Below, piece by piece: positions 1 through 6,446 of a stretch of 9,667 bases of DNA. A program made the translations under genes and the position numbers. Position 1 is the stretch's first letter. The number at the start of each line of letters is the position of its first letter. This DNA comes from Desulfobacteraceae bacterium (lineage in GTDB: Bacteria; Desulfobacterota; DSM-4660; Desulfatiglandales; JALVMZ01): the NCBI GenBank assembly GCA_027032655.1, contig JALVMZ010000570.1, forward strand, positions 1-9,667, read 5' to 3'. The notes below the pieces were generated by a model. The model had not been told where the DNA came from. It ran no database searches and saw nothing but the letters and a program-made list of their open reading frames with translations.

Positions 1-61
1 CTAATCCTTTGTTATTACTACATCTGGAGGCATTTTTCATTATCTTATTTCTATTTAATGC

Positions 62-76
62 ATAATTTGGGATTAT
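62..76 (+). promoter_or_regulatory. Candidate LysR-type operator upstream of the regulator gene
   Basis: The sequence is ATAAT-TTGGG-ATTAT, a perfect 5-bp dyad with a 5-bp spacer. It contains the T-N11-A arrangement (T63 to A75) usual for LysR-family binding sites and lies 21 bp before the regulator's start codon. This fits negative autoregulation, which is common in the family. The region is AT-rich, so a chance match is possible. Confidence 0.3.
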
Positions 77-97
77 AGCCCGGCTAAAAGGTAAATT

Positions 98-1024
98 ATG
101 GATTTTGACATAAGACACCTTGAGATATTTTGCAAAGTTGTTGAGCTTAAGAGCTTTTCAAAGGCTGCCAAGGCTGTTTACTTAGCTCAGGCCTCCGTCA
201 GTGAAAGAATATCAAATCTTGAAAAGGCGGTGGGAACAAAACTCCTTGACCGACTGGGAAGACAGGTAACTCCCACCAGGGCAGGTAAAATACTTTATCA
301 GCATGCCCTTAGATTACTTGAAATGAAAGAATCCATATCGCAGGAAATGGAAGCCTTTCTGGGTGTAAAAAGAGGTTCCATTAAAATAGGAGGTAGCACC
401 ATTCCAGGGGAATATATTCTGCCCCAACTGATCGGGAGATTCAGAGAACAATATCCTGGAATTACTGTAATACTCACAATTTCAGATTCAGATCAGATAA
501 AAAATAAGGTATTAAATGGGCAAATTGAAATGGGAATTGTGGGAGCAAAAACCAAAGATAAGAACATAATAACAAGAACTCTATGGGAAGATGAACTTAT
601 CCTCGCAGTTCCCTCATCACATCCTCTTGCAAATAAGGATCGGGTTTCCATTGATGATATCCTTGATATGCCTTTTATTCTGAGAGAATCCGGCTCTGGA
701 ACCCTTAAAATATTTGAAGATTATTTAAAAAAGTTTTTACCAGAAGGGCTGAACGAACTGAATGTGGTAACAAGATTAGGTTCATCCACATCTGTAAAAG
801 AGGGCATAAAGGCGGGGTTAGGGATCTCAATTCTGTCCCTTCGTGCCATTAATACTGAGATAAGTGCAGGGATTCTCAAGGCAATAAGAATAAAAGGATT
901 AAAAATGAAAAGACGATTTTACCTGATTAGAGACAAAAGGAGAGTTATATCACCCTTGAGCAGGACACTTCTCAATTTTCTTATCGAAAATTCAAGGTCT
1001 CAGAATATCTCATACACTTCATAA
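98..1024 (+). CDS. LysR-family transcriptional regulator, selenium-metabolism-associated type
   Basis: This is a 308-residue DNA-binding transcription factor of normal LysR length. The N-terminal winged helix-turn-helix spans about residues 5-65, with the recognition segment SKAAKAVYLAQASVSERI at about 21-38, followed by a linker helix. The periplasmic-binding-like effector domain runs from about 92 to 298 and opens with GGSTIPGEYILP, which I recognise from LysR regulators that sit beside selenium-metabolism genes. The next gene in the same direction is yedF, which supports that subgroup; the ligand cannot be read from sequence. The ATG at 98 has a modest AAAGGT element upstream. A dyad with T-N11-A spacing at 62-76 may be its own operator, and another dyad lies just before the yedF promoter. 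The LysR assignment is firm; the selenium role is inferred from resemblance and neighbour. Confidence 0.95.
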   Translation: MDFDIRHLEIFCKVVELKSFSKAAKAVYLAQASVSERISNLEKAVGTKLLDRLGRQVTPTRAGKILYQHALRLLEMKESISQEMEAFLGVKRGSIKIGGSTIPGEYILPQLIGRFREQYPGITVILTISDSDQIKNKVLNGQIEMGIVGAKTKDKNIITRTLWEDELILAVPSSHPLANKDRVSIDDILDMPFILRESGSGTLKIFEDYLKKFLPEGLNELNVVTRLGSSTSVKEGIKAGLGISILSLRAINTEISAGILKAIRIKGLKMKRRFYLIRDKRRVISPLSRTLLNFLIENSRSQNISYTS

Positions 1025-1039
1025 TTTATATAGCTACTT

Positions 1040-1070
1040 CCTATCAATCATTAACTTATTATAGGTTTTT
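1040..1070 (+). terminator. Weak terminator-like hairpin after the regulator gene, or an operator dyad
   Basis: CCTAT (1040-1044) pairs with ATAGG (1061-1065). Three further A-T pairs continue the stem past a one-base bulge, and five T residues follow directly (1066-1070). This has the form of a weak rho-independent terminator for the regulator gene. The same dyad also lies about 46-71 bases before the predicted yedF transcription start, where LysR proteins often bind, so it could be an operator instead. Confidence 0.3.
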
Positions 1071-1075
1071 CCTGT

Positions 1076-1104
1076 TTGACTTAAAGGCTTCTTGCAAAGA
1101 TAAT
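1076..1104 (+). promoter_or_regulatory. Sigma-70-type promoter for yedF
   Basis: TTGACT at 1076-1081 and GATAAT at 1099-1104 are separated by exactly 17 bp, each matching consensus at five of six positions. Transcription would begin near 1111, leaving about 70 nt of leader before the yedF ATG. A promoter here means yedF can be expressed independently of the regulator gene upstream. Confidence 0.55.
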
Positions 1105-1180
1105 TTCATCTCGCTGTAAATCATCATATTTAAAGACCATTAAAATTAATCGAGGCATAACCTGATAGAGAGGTGTAATA

Positions 1181-1780
1181 ATGAGTAATGAGATTGATTG
1201 TAGAGGGCTTGCATGTCCAGCTCCAGTTCTGAAGACAAAAGAGTTAATCGAGAACAAATCTCCTGACCATATCAGGGTCATAGTTGATAATGAGGCGGCC
1301 AAGGAGAATGTCTCAAGATTCTTAAAATCTCAAAATTTTGGGGTTTCCATCAAAGAAAAAGAGGATATTTTTATAATTGAGGGTAAGGCAACTGAAGTTC
1401 CCAGCAAAAATAGGGGGAAGGAAAAGGCAGAATCTGACATACACAAGAGAATCCTTATCATGATAACCACAGACAGAATCGGCCACGGGGATGACAAACT
1501 GGGTGCAGGATTAATGATAAATTTTTTAAAGACCTTGAAGGAGATGGGAAAGGAGCTCTGGCGCCTGGTCTTTTTAAATAATGGAGTTAAATTAACCATA
1601 GAAGGGGCAGAGGCACTTCCAGTGTTAAAGGAATTAGAGGAATCAGGTATCCATATACTGGTATGTGGAACATGTCTCGGATACTTTGATCTATTGAATA
1701 AAAAGCAGGTGGGGGAAACTACCAATATGCTTGATATCGTCACATCTCTCCAACTGGCTGATAAGGTAATAAACATATAA
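1181..1780 (+). CDS. yedF: YedF-type selenium metabolism protein (TusA-like plus DsrE-like domains)
   Basis: This 199-residue soluble protein is a putative sulfur/selenium-handling factor; the chemistry of the family is not settled. Residues 1-70 form a TusA/SirA-like domain starting DCRGLACPAP, with Cys7 and the conserved CPxP cysteine Cys12, the residue that carries persulfide in TusA. After a charged linker (about 74-90), residues 90-199 form a second domain resembling DsrE-family folds. It carries the segment VCGTCLGYFDLL with Cys162 and Cys165, the signature that separates YedF from plain TusA. The two-domain length matches the selenium-associated YedF family. A GAGAGGTG ribosome-binding site sits a few bases before the ATG. 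The upstream LysR gene is probably its regulator. No selD, selA or selB lies in the window, so the selenium link rests on family and neighbour. Confidence 0.92.
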   Translation: MSNEIDCRGLACPAPVLKTKELIENKSPDHIRVIVDNEAAKENVSRFLKSQNFGVSIKEKEDIFIIEGKATEVPSKNRGKEKAESDIHKRILIMITTDRIGHGDDKLGAGLMINFLKTLKEMGKELWRLVFLNNGVKLTIEGAEALPVLKELEESGIHILVCGTCLGYFDLLNKKQVGETTNMLDIVTSLQLADKVINI

Positions 1781-1805
1781 ATCTGGTAAAAATTTCTAAA
1801 TCTAT

Positions 1806-2339
1806 TTATAAGTTCACACCAATACCTCTTTCAGTTATGGTTTCTTGTATCTCCTTATCAAAATCCTTATGAATCTCTAAAAAGAGTTTTTTCCATTCTT
1901 TATCAGCATTTAGATTTACGGTTATGGCGCTTCCGGTGATACCCTCTCTGGCAAGTTCATCAATCAATTCCTTTTCACGGATAGTTCTTTTATTTTTTAT
2001 TAGACTAAAATAATTATCTATTATTCCTTTAATAATCTCTGAAACATCAGGTCTGAATTCTCCTATCAATTCAAGAATCCTTCCATTGTCAGATTCAAGA
2101 GTGATCTTTTTTCTGCACTCTTCAAACAATACTTTTAATATGGACCTCCTCTTATTTATTTCTTTTAACTCCTCAAGCAAATCCTCTCCCCCCCTGGTTA
2201 CCTCAAGAAACCTATTTACAAGGGACCTTACGCGCTCTTCAAAATCCTTATCTTTTATGGCCTTTTTCTCTTCTTCTGATACAGAGAATGCCTTTGCCTT
2301 TTCCATAATTATATCCATTGTGCTTTTAATCTCTCCCAT
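1806..2339 (-). CDS. Conserved short protein of unknown function, starting MGEIKS
   Basis: I do not recognise a function. The protein is 177 residues, soluble, with no signal peptide or membrane segment. It is rich in Lys, Glu and Ile and predicted mostly helical, with likely coiled-coil stretches at about 20-80 and 90-130. Near the C-terminus is a less charged, possibly conserved motif, LAREGITGSAITVNLNAD (about 129-146). From memory it resembles uncharacterised proteins opening MGEIKS that occur in deltaproteobacteria and spirochaetes (possibly DUF6657; I am not certain of the number). An upstream in-frame ATG at 2396 would add 19 residues. I prefer 2339 because GGAGGGG lies five bases before it, while 2396 has no such site. 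The gene converges on yedF with 25 bp between stops and lies downstream of apgM behind a possible promoter of its own. Confidence 0.8.
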   Translation of the reverse strand: MGEIKSTMDIIMEKAKAFSVSEEEKKAIKDKDFEERVRSLVNRFLEVTRGGEDLLEELKEINKRRSILKVLFEECRKKITLESDNGRILELIGEFRPDVSEIIKGIIDNYFSLIKNKRTIREKELIDELAREGITGSAITVNLNADKEWKKLFLEIHKDFDKEIQETITERGIGVNL

Positions 2340-2344
2340 ATCAG

Positions 2345-2351
2345 CCCCTCC
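2345..2351 (-). promoter_or_regulatory. Strong Shine-Dalgarno that fixes the start of the unknown gene
   Basis: GGAGGGG on the minus strand sits five bases before the ATG at 2339. This selects that codon over the in-frame ATG 57 bases upstream. Confidence 0.6.
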
Positions 2352-2416
2352 AATACATACCTGTATCTGAATGCCTTTTAAATCTCTATAAATCATGGCA
2401 GAATAGTGGTCCTAAA

Positions 2417-2445
2417 AATATAACAGGCAATGATGCCCCAGTAAA
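2417..2445 (-). promoter_or_regulatory. Possible promoter for the unknown gene
   Basis: On the minus strand, TTTACT (2445-2440) and TATATT (2422-2417) are 17 bp apart. Transcription would start near 2410 and give about a 70-nt leader. The -35 match is mediocre, so read-through from apgM is an alternative. The 156-bp gap between the genes holds no other clear signal. A six-bp dyad CCCAGT/ACTGGG (2437-2460) overlaps the -35 but lacks a U-tract, so it is not a convincing apgM terminator. Confidence 0.33.
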
Positions 2446-2495
2446 GATTTTAACACTGGGATGATACATTCAAAATGGCTTTAAGTTGGCTGATT

Positions 2496-3716
2496 CTATG
2501 GACTATCCGTTAAAAAAGAACGAATCAGTGTATGGCCCGGGTCATGTATTATGCCACTCTTTTTAGCGGAGTCTTCAGAGAATCTCGATGTTCTTCTATT
2601 CTTCTTTAATGCAGCGGATGTTGCCCATGCAAATGGTGTTAGCTCATCTGTGTGGGTCTTTAATGATAAAGGGGTTAAATGATCACTTATCACCATTATC
2701 CTGTAATCTTCAAACTTCTCAAGCCCTTCCAGGACAGTGCCAACCACTTCTCTGTCAAATCTCTCAATTGCCGTTATCTTGAGCTCAAGCTCTCCACTAT
2801 GACCTGCCTCATCAGGGGCCTCCACATGAAGAAAAATAAAATCGAGCTCATCAAGTGATTTCAGTGCTGCTTCTGCCTTTCCTTTATAATTTGTATCTAT
2901 GTATCCTGTTGCACCTTCCACATGGATTGGCCTGAGACCGGCAGAAATTCCTATACCCTTAATCAGGTCAACCGCTGATATAGTGCCCCCGTGAAGTCCA
3001 TAAAGATCGTAGAATTTTGGCAGCCTGGGGGCCCTTCCCTGTCCCCAGAGCCATATGGAATTGGCCTGATTCATTCCACTTTCGCGTCTTTTGAGATTTA
3101 CCGGATGATTCCTCAATATATCCCATGAACGCTTTATTATATCTGTAATTGCTCTATATTCTCTTTTTTCAAGATAATCTCTCATATTCTGTCCGATTAC
3201 ATCATGTGGAGGTATGGTAAGGATATCGAATGGGCCTTTATTCCATACCAGAATATGCCTGTATGCCACACCACTGAATATAGAAATACCTGGATAGGTG
3301 AGTTTCTCTTTTAATGTTTCAATAATGGGTATTGCCTCTTCTGTTGAGATATCACCGGCACTGTGGCTTTTCATCAAAATATTTCCGTTATCTTTAAAAT
3401 CAAGGCTTACAAGATTTAGCCTGAAGGCGATATCATCACTTTTTAATCTTATTCCCATGCTGACCGCCTCAAGAGAGGCCCTCCCATTATGATATTTTTC
3501 AGGGTCATATCCCAGTATGGAGAGATTGGCAACATCACTACCTGGAGACATATTATCAGGTATGGTCTTTACAAGACCAACTCTGCAGCTGGCTATCCTG
3601 TCCATATTGGGAGTATTTGCGACTTCAAGAGGGGTCTTTCCGCCCAGATCCTCAATTGGGTAGTCGCCCATTCCGTCACCAACCAGTATAATATACTTTG
3701 TCTTCTTTTCAGCCAC
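2496..3716 (-). CDS. apgM: ApgM-family protein: cofactor-independent phosphoglycerate mutase or proposed homoserine kinase
   Basis: This 406-residue cytoplasmic enzyme belongs to the alkaline-phosphatase superfamily, archaeal-type iPGM branch. Visible metal and catalytic residues are Asp14 in GDGMGD, the likely nucleophile Ser60 in PGSD, the HVEAPDEAGH block (about 297-306), Asp345-His346 in SDHLTP, and His355 in KTHTDE. The segment SIWLWGQGRAP (about 220-230) is also characteristic. Annotation pipelines usually call this 2,3-bisphosphoglycerate-independent phosphoglycerate mutase (3-phosphoglycerate to 2-phosphoglycerate, glycolysis). A subfamily next to threonine genes in genomes without ThrB has been proposed to be homoserine kinase. 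The position directly after hom favours that reading here, but it is unproven. The start is a GTG at 3716, supported by GGAGGA eight bases upstream, inside the last codons of hom. The usual catalytic residues look intact. Confidence 0.9.
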   Translation of the reverse strand: MAEKKTKYIILVGDGMGDYPIEDLGGKTPLEVANTPNMDRIASCRVGLVKTIPDNMSPGSDVANLSILGYDPEKYHNGRASLEAVSMGIRLKSDDIAFRLNLVSLDFKDNGNILMKSHSAGDISTEEAIPIIETLKEKLTYPGISIFSGVAYRHILVWNKGPFDILTIPPHDVIGQNMRDYLEKREYRAITDIIKRSWDILRNHPVNLKRRESGMNQANSIWLWGQGRAPRLPKFYDLYGLHGGTISAVDLIKGIGISAGLRPIHVEGATGYIDTNYKGKAEAALKSLDELDFIFLHVEAPDEAGHSGELELKITAIERFDREVVGTVLEGLEKFEDYRIMVISDHLTPLSLKTHTDELTPFAWATSAALKKNRRTSRFSEDSAKKSGIIHDPGHTLIRSFLTDSP

Positions 3717-3721
3717 AACAA

Positions 3722-5029
3722 CTATCCTCCATACACCCTTATCATCACGGTCTTATCTGTCAGCACATCAAGATTATCAATTACAGAAAGTGCCTTTCTT
3801 ACATCTGATTCCCTGGCCTCATGGGTAAGCATTACAATGGGCACAGGCCCATTTATCTCTCTTCCCTTCTGTATAACAGAATGGATACTGATATTGTTAT
3901 CTCCCAGGACTCCTGATATCTTTGAAAGCACCCCTGGTTTGTCAATGGCAGAAAATCTGAAATAATATGGAGTGTTCAGATAATCCATGGGTTCCACAAC
4001 AAAATTCTCTTTCCTGTTCTCAGAATAACCAAGCGGTGGTATGGAATAACTTACTCCATGGCTTATATGTCTTGCAAGGCTCATTATATCAGATACCACT
4101 GCACTTCCAGTTGGATTCCTTCCAGCACCAAGTCCATAAAACAGGTTAGGCCCCACAAAATCTCCCTCAATGAATACCGCATTAAACACATCTGAAACAT
4201 TTGCAAGTATATGACCTTTGGGCACCATTGCTGGATGAACTCTTGCCTGGACACGATTATCAGAAAAAGTTGATATGGCAAGCAGTTTTATTGAATAACC
4301 AAACTCATCTGCAAATCTCAGGTCATCCGGACTTAACTTATCTATACCTTCTCTATAAACCTCATCAAATGGATAAGGGGAACCAAGCACAATTGATACC
4401 ATAATGGTTATCTTATGTGCAGCATCCGTGCCATTAATATCCAGATCTGGAGGGTCCTCTGCATACCCCATTCTTATTGCTGATTTCACAGCGTCTTCAT
4501 ATGTAAGTCCTTCATTTGCCATTCGTGTGAGAATAAAGTTTGATGTTCCATTGAGGATACCAGTAATTCTTCTTATTCTATTAGCACAGAGGCCCTCTCT
4601 CAATGCCCTTATAACAGGTATTCCTCCACCAACACTTGCCTCAAATGCCACTCCTACATGCTTTCTGGTTGCCAGCTCATATATCTCTTTCCCCTGCTCA
4701 GCCAGGAGGGCCTTATTTGCAGTTACCACATGCTTTCCATTTTCAATAGCGGCAAGCAGATACCTCTTTGCATCCTTAAGACCTCCTATCAGCTCGACCA
4801 CAATATCAATCTCAGGGTCCTCCAGAATATCTTCTGCCCTATCAGTAAGTAACCCATCCGGAACCATCACATCCCTTTTTCGATTAATGTCAATATCAGC
4901 AATACTTTTCAGCACCAGATTTACACCCAGCCTTCTTTTTATTATCTCCTGATTCCTTATTAATATATCCACAGTGCCAGAGCCTACTGTTCCAAAACCA
5001 ATAATTCCCACATTGATATCTCGTGCCAC
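3722..5029 (-). CDS. hom: Homoserine dehydrogenase with C-terminal ACT domain
   Basis: The enzyme reduces aspartate-4-semialdehyde to homoserine with NAD(P)H, the branch point to threonine and methionine. It has 435 residues, normal for the monofunctional type. The Rossmann nucleotide-binding motif GFGTVGSG is at 11-18. TANKALLA (103-110) holds a conserved Lys106. The catalytic domain carries ILNGTSNFILT (158-168) and GYAEDPPDLDINGTDAAHK (188-206), with the conserved Glu191, Asp197 and Lys206. A C-terminal ACT domain spans about 356-432, consistent with feedback inhibition by threonine as in this family. The start is a GTG at 5029 with AAGGAG eight bases upstream. It lies 51 bp after alaC and is coupled to apgM, so the three genes probably form one operon. 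No aspartokinase is fused or adjacent in the window. Confidence 0.97.
   Translation of the reverse strand: MARDINVGIIGFGTVGSGTVDILIRNQEIIKRRLGVNLVLKSIADIDINRKRDVMVPDGLLTDRAEDILEDPEIDIVVELIGGLKDAKRYLLAAIENGKHVVTANKALLAEQGKEIYELATRKHVGVAFEASVGGGIPVIRALREGLCANRIRRITGILNGTSNFILTRMANEGLTYEDAVKSAIRMGYAEDPPDLDINGTDAAHKITIMVSIVLGSPYPFDEVYREGIDKLSPDDLRFADEFGYSIKLLAISTFSDNRVQARVHPAMVPKGHILANVSDVFNAVFIEGDFVGPNLFYGLGAGRNPTGSAVVSDIMSLARHISHGVSYSIPPLGYSENRKENFVVEPMDYLNTPYYFRFSAIDKPGVLSKISGVLGDNNISIHSVIQKGREINGPVPIVMLTHEARESDVRKALSVIDNLDVLTDKTVMIRVYGG
3725..3730 (-). promoter_or_regulatory. apgM ribosome-binding site embedded in the end of hom
   Basis: GGAGGA on the minus strand encodes the final two glycines of Hom and lies eight bases before the GTG start of apgM. 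The stop and start codons are only five bases apart, an arrangement typical of translationally coupled genes. Confidence 0.6.
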
Positions 5030-5080
5030 CTCTATTGCTCCTTATTCTATTTCTTTCTGATATGTAAAAGGCAGACTCAT

Positions 5081-6247
5081 TTATAAAATGCTCTTAATTC
5101 CTTTAATAGCCTGTCTTATACGATGGGGATTCTCCACAAGGGCAAATCTCACATAATCATCTCCATACTCTCCAAATCCTCTTCCAGGTGAAACAGCAAC
5201 CTTAGCGGTTTTTATAAGCATCTTAGAAAATTCCACGGAGCCCATCTTAACATACTGTTCAGGTATCTTTGCCCATACAAACATTGTAGCCCTTGGCTTT
5301 TCAACATTCCAGCCTACTCTATTGAGACCATCCACAAGTGTATCCCGTCTCTTTTTATATGTCTCCACTATATCCTGAACACAATCATAAGGGCCATTAA
5401 GTGCAATGATGGCTGCTATCTGTATGGGCTGAAATATCCCATAGTCAAGATAACTCTTTATTCTCTTAAGCGCTGATATCATTTGAGGATTGCCCACACA
5501 GAATCCCACCCTCCATCCTGGCATTGAATAACTCTTTGAGAGGCTGAAAAATTCAACACCGATATCCTTTGCGCCCGGCACTTCCAGAAAACTTGGCGGT
5601 CTATATCCATCAAATACGAGATCAGCATAGGCAAAATCATGTATTACCATTATCTGATGCTCTGTGCAGAATTCCACTATCTTTTCAAAGAAATTCCTGT
5701 CCACCACCTCTGTAGTGGGATTGTGTGGATATGAAATTATGAGCATCTTTGGATTTGGCCATGTCTGTTTTGTTGCAGTAAGCAGGTCTTCAAAAAAGTC
5801 TCTATCAGGTCCAATGGGTATGCTTCTCAAGTCACCACCTGCAATAATAACAGAGTACTGGTGTATTGGATATGTGGGATTTGGTGCAAATACCACATCA
5901 CCAGGGCTTATGGTTGCAAGCACTAAATGGGCAAGTCCTTCTTTAGCACCAATGGTAACCACTGCCTCTGTATCAGGGTCAAGATCAATATCAAATCTTC
6001 GCTTATACCAATTGCAGATGGCCTCCCTTAACTTTGTAATCCCTGCTGAGGCCGAGTAGCGGTGATTCCTTCCCTTTTTTGCTGCCTCAACCAATTTACT
6101 TACAATATGCTTGGGAGTTGGAATATCAGGATTCCCCATTCCCAGGTCAATTATGTCCTCACCTTTTCTGCGAAGTTCCATCTTAAGGGAATCCACCACC
6201 TGAAACACATATGGTGGGAGCCTATCCATTCTCCTGAAATGATGCAT
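5081..6247 (-). CDS. alaC: PLP-dependent class I aminotransferase, AlaC/YfdZ-like
   Basis: This 388-residue cytoplasmic fold-type I aminotransferase uses pyridoxal phosphate. The Schiff-base lysine is Lys238 in SLSKSYSMPGWRVGF. Asn176 in PHNPTT, Asp204 in HDFAYADL and the substrate-carboxylate arginine Arg367 in DDYVRFAL are all in place. The closest familiar type is AlaC, which makes alanine from pyruvate with glutamate. Relatives are also annotated as aspartate or LL-diaminopimelate aminotransferases, so the amino donor is uncertain. As first gene of the alaC-hom-apgM operon it could instead serve the aspartate-derived pathway. The ATG at 6247 has AAGGAG eight bases upstream, and a good promoter lies about 45 bp before it. 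Confidence 0.92.
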   Translation of the reverse strand: MHHFRRMDRLPPYVFQVVDSLKMELRRKGEDIIDLGMGNPDIPTPKHIVSKLVEAAKKGRNHRYSASAGITKLREAICNWYKRRFDIDLDPDTEAVVTIGAKEGLAHLVLATISPGDVVFAPNPTYPIHQYSVIIAGGDLRSIPIGPDRDFFEDLLTATKQTWPNPKMLIISYPHNPTTEVVDRNFFEKIVEFCTEHQIMVIHDFAYADLVFDGYRPPSFLEVPGAKDIGVEFFSLSKSYSMPGWRVGFCVGNPQMISALKRIKSYLDYGIFQPIQIAAIIALNGPYDCVQDIVETYKKRRDTLVDGLNRVGWNVEKPRATMFVWAKIPEQYVKMGSVEFSKMLIKTAKVAVSPGRGFGEYGDDYVRFALVENPHRIRQAIKGIKSIL

Positions 6248-6292
6248 TATGAACTCTCCTTGATATTATTTAATAATTTAAAATAATCCGCA

Positions 6293-6321
6293 TATATATC
6301 ACAGCCATACCCCCTAATCAA
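6293..6321 (-). promoter_or_regulatory. Promoter of the alaC-hom-apgM operon
   Basis: On the minus strand, TTGATT (6321-6316) and TATATA (6298-6293) are 17 bp apart, a good sigma-70-type match. Transcription would start near 6286, giving a leader of about 40 nt that ends in the alaC ribosome-binding site. No riboswitch, attenuator or leader peptide is visible in so short a leader, so threonine control at this level is not evident. Confidence 0.55.
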
Positions 6322-6346
6322 GATTATCCTGTCTAAAATTTTGAAA

Positions 6347-6393
6347 GACCAGCCCGGGAGACTTCTGAGCGGAAACAAAGACCCGGATAGCCC
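6347..6393 (-). repeat. Dispersed intergenic repeat, copy 1
   Basis: Read on the minus strand, 6393-6374 matches 9622-9641 on the plus strand at 19 of 20 bases (GGGCTATCCGGGTCTTTGTT against GGGCTGTCCGGGTCTTTGTT). After a diverged stretch of about 17 bases, both copies return to GGGCT followed by a partly matching end (6355-6347 and 9658-9667), suggesting a unit of about 46 bp with conserved ends. This copy lies between the recG stop and the alaC promoter. Confidence 0.5.
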
Positions 6394-6428
6394 TTATAAA
6401 AATTTTACTTAATAATCAACTAATCTGG

Positions 6429-6446
6429 AAAAGATCCGAATCTTTT
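6429..6446 (-). terminator. Weak hairpin overlapping the recG stop
   Basis: AAAAGAT and ATCTTTT form a seven-bp stem around a four-base loop; the 5' arm on the minus strand includes part of the recG stop codon. The stem is A/T-rich, and its only T-run is the 3' arm itself, so it would be at best a weak terminator. No better terminator for recG was seen before alaC. Confidence 0.22.

Noticed and set aside
1..40. Possible divergent gene beginning at the left edge on the minus strand (ATG at 40-38)
   Set aside because: Only 13 codons are visible, with no clear ribosome-binding site. The alternative ATG nearby stops after ten codons. Nothing supports a gene call.
2086..2370. A 94-codon plus-strand frame opposite the unknown gene
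   Set aside because: It is the complement of a lysine/glutamate-rich coding region, giving a serine/phenylalanine/leucine-rich translation typical of an antisense shadow. The minus-strand gene has the strong ribosome-binding site.
2437..2460. CCCAGT/ACTGGG dyad downstream of apgM as a terminator
   Set aside because: It has only six pairs around a 12-base loop and no T-run after it on the minus strand.
4404..4952. A 182-codon plus-strand frame inside hom
   Set aside because: It lies wholly antisense to the well-conserved homoserine dehydrogenase and resembles no protein I recognise.
6247..6287. Threonine riboswitch or attenuator leader before alaC
   Set aside because: The predicted leader is only about 40 nt, with no leader peptide, paired hairpins or T-run.
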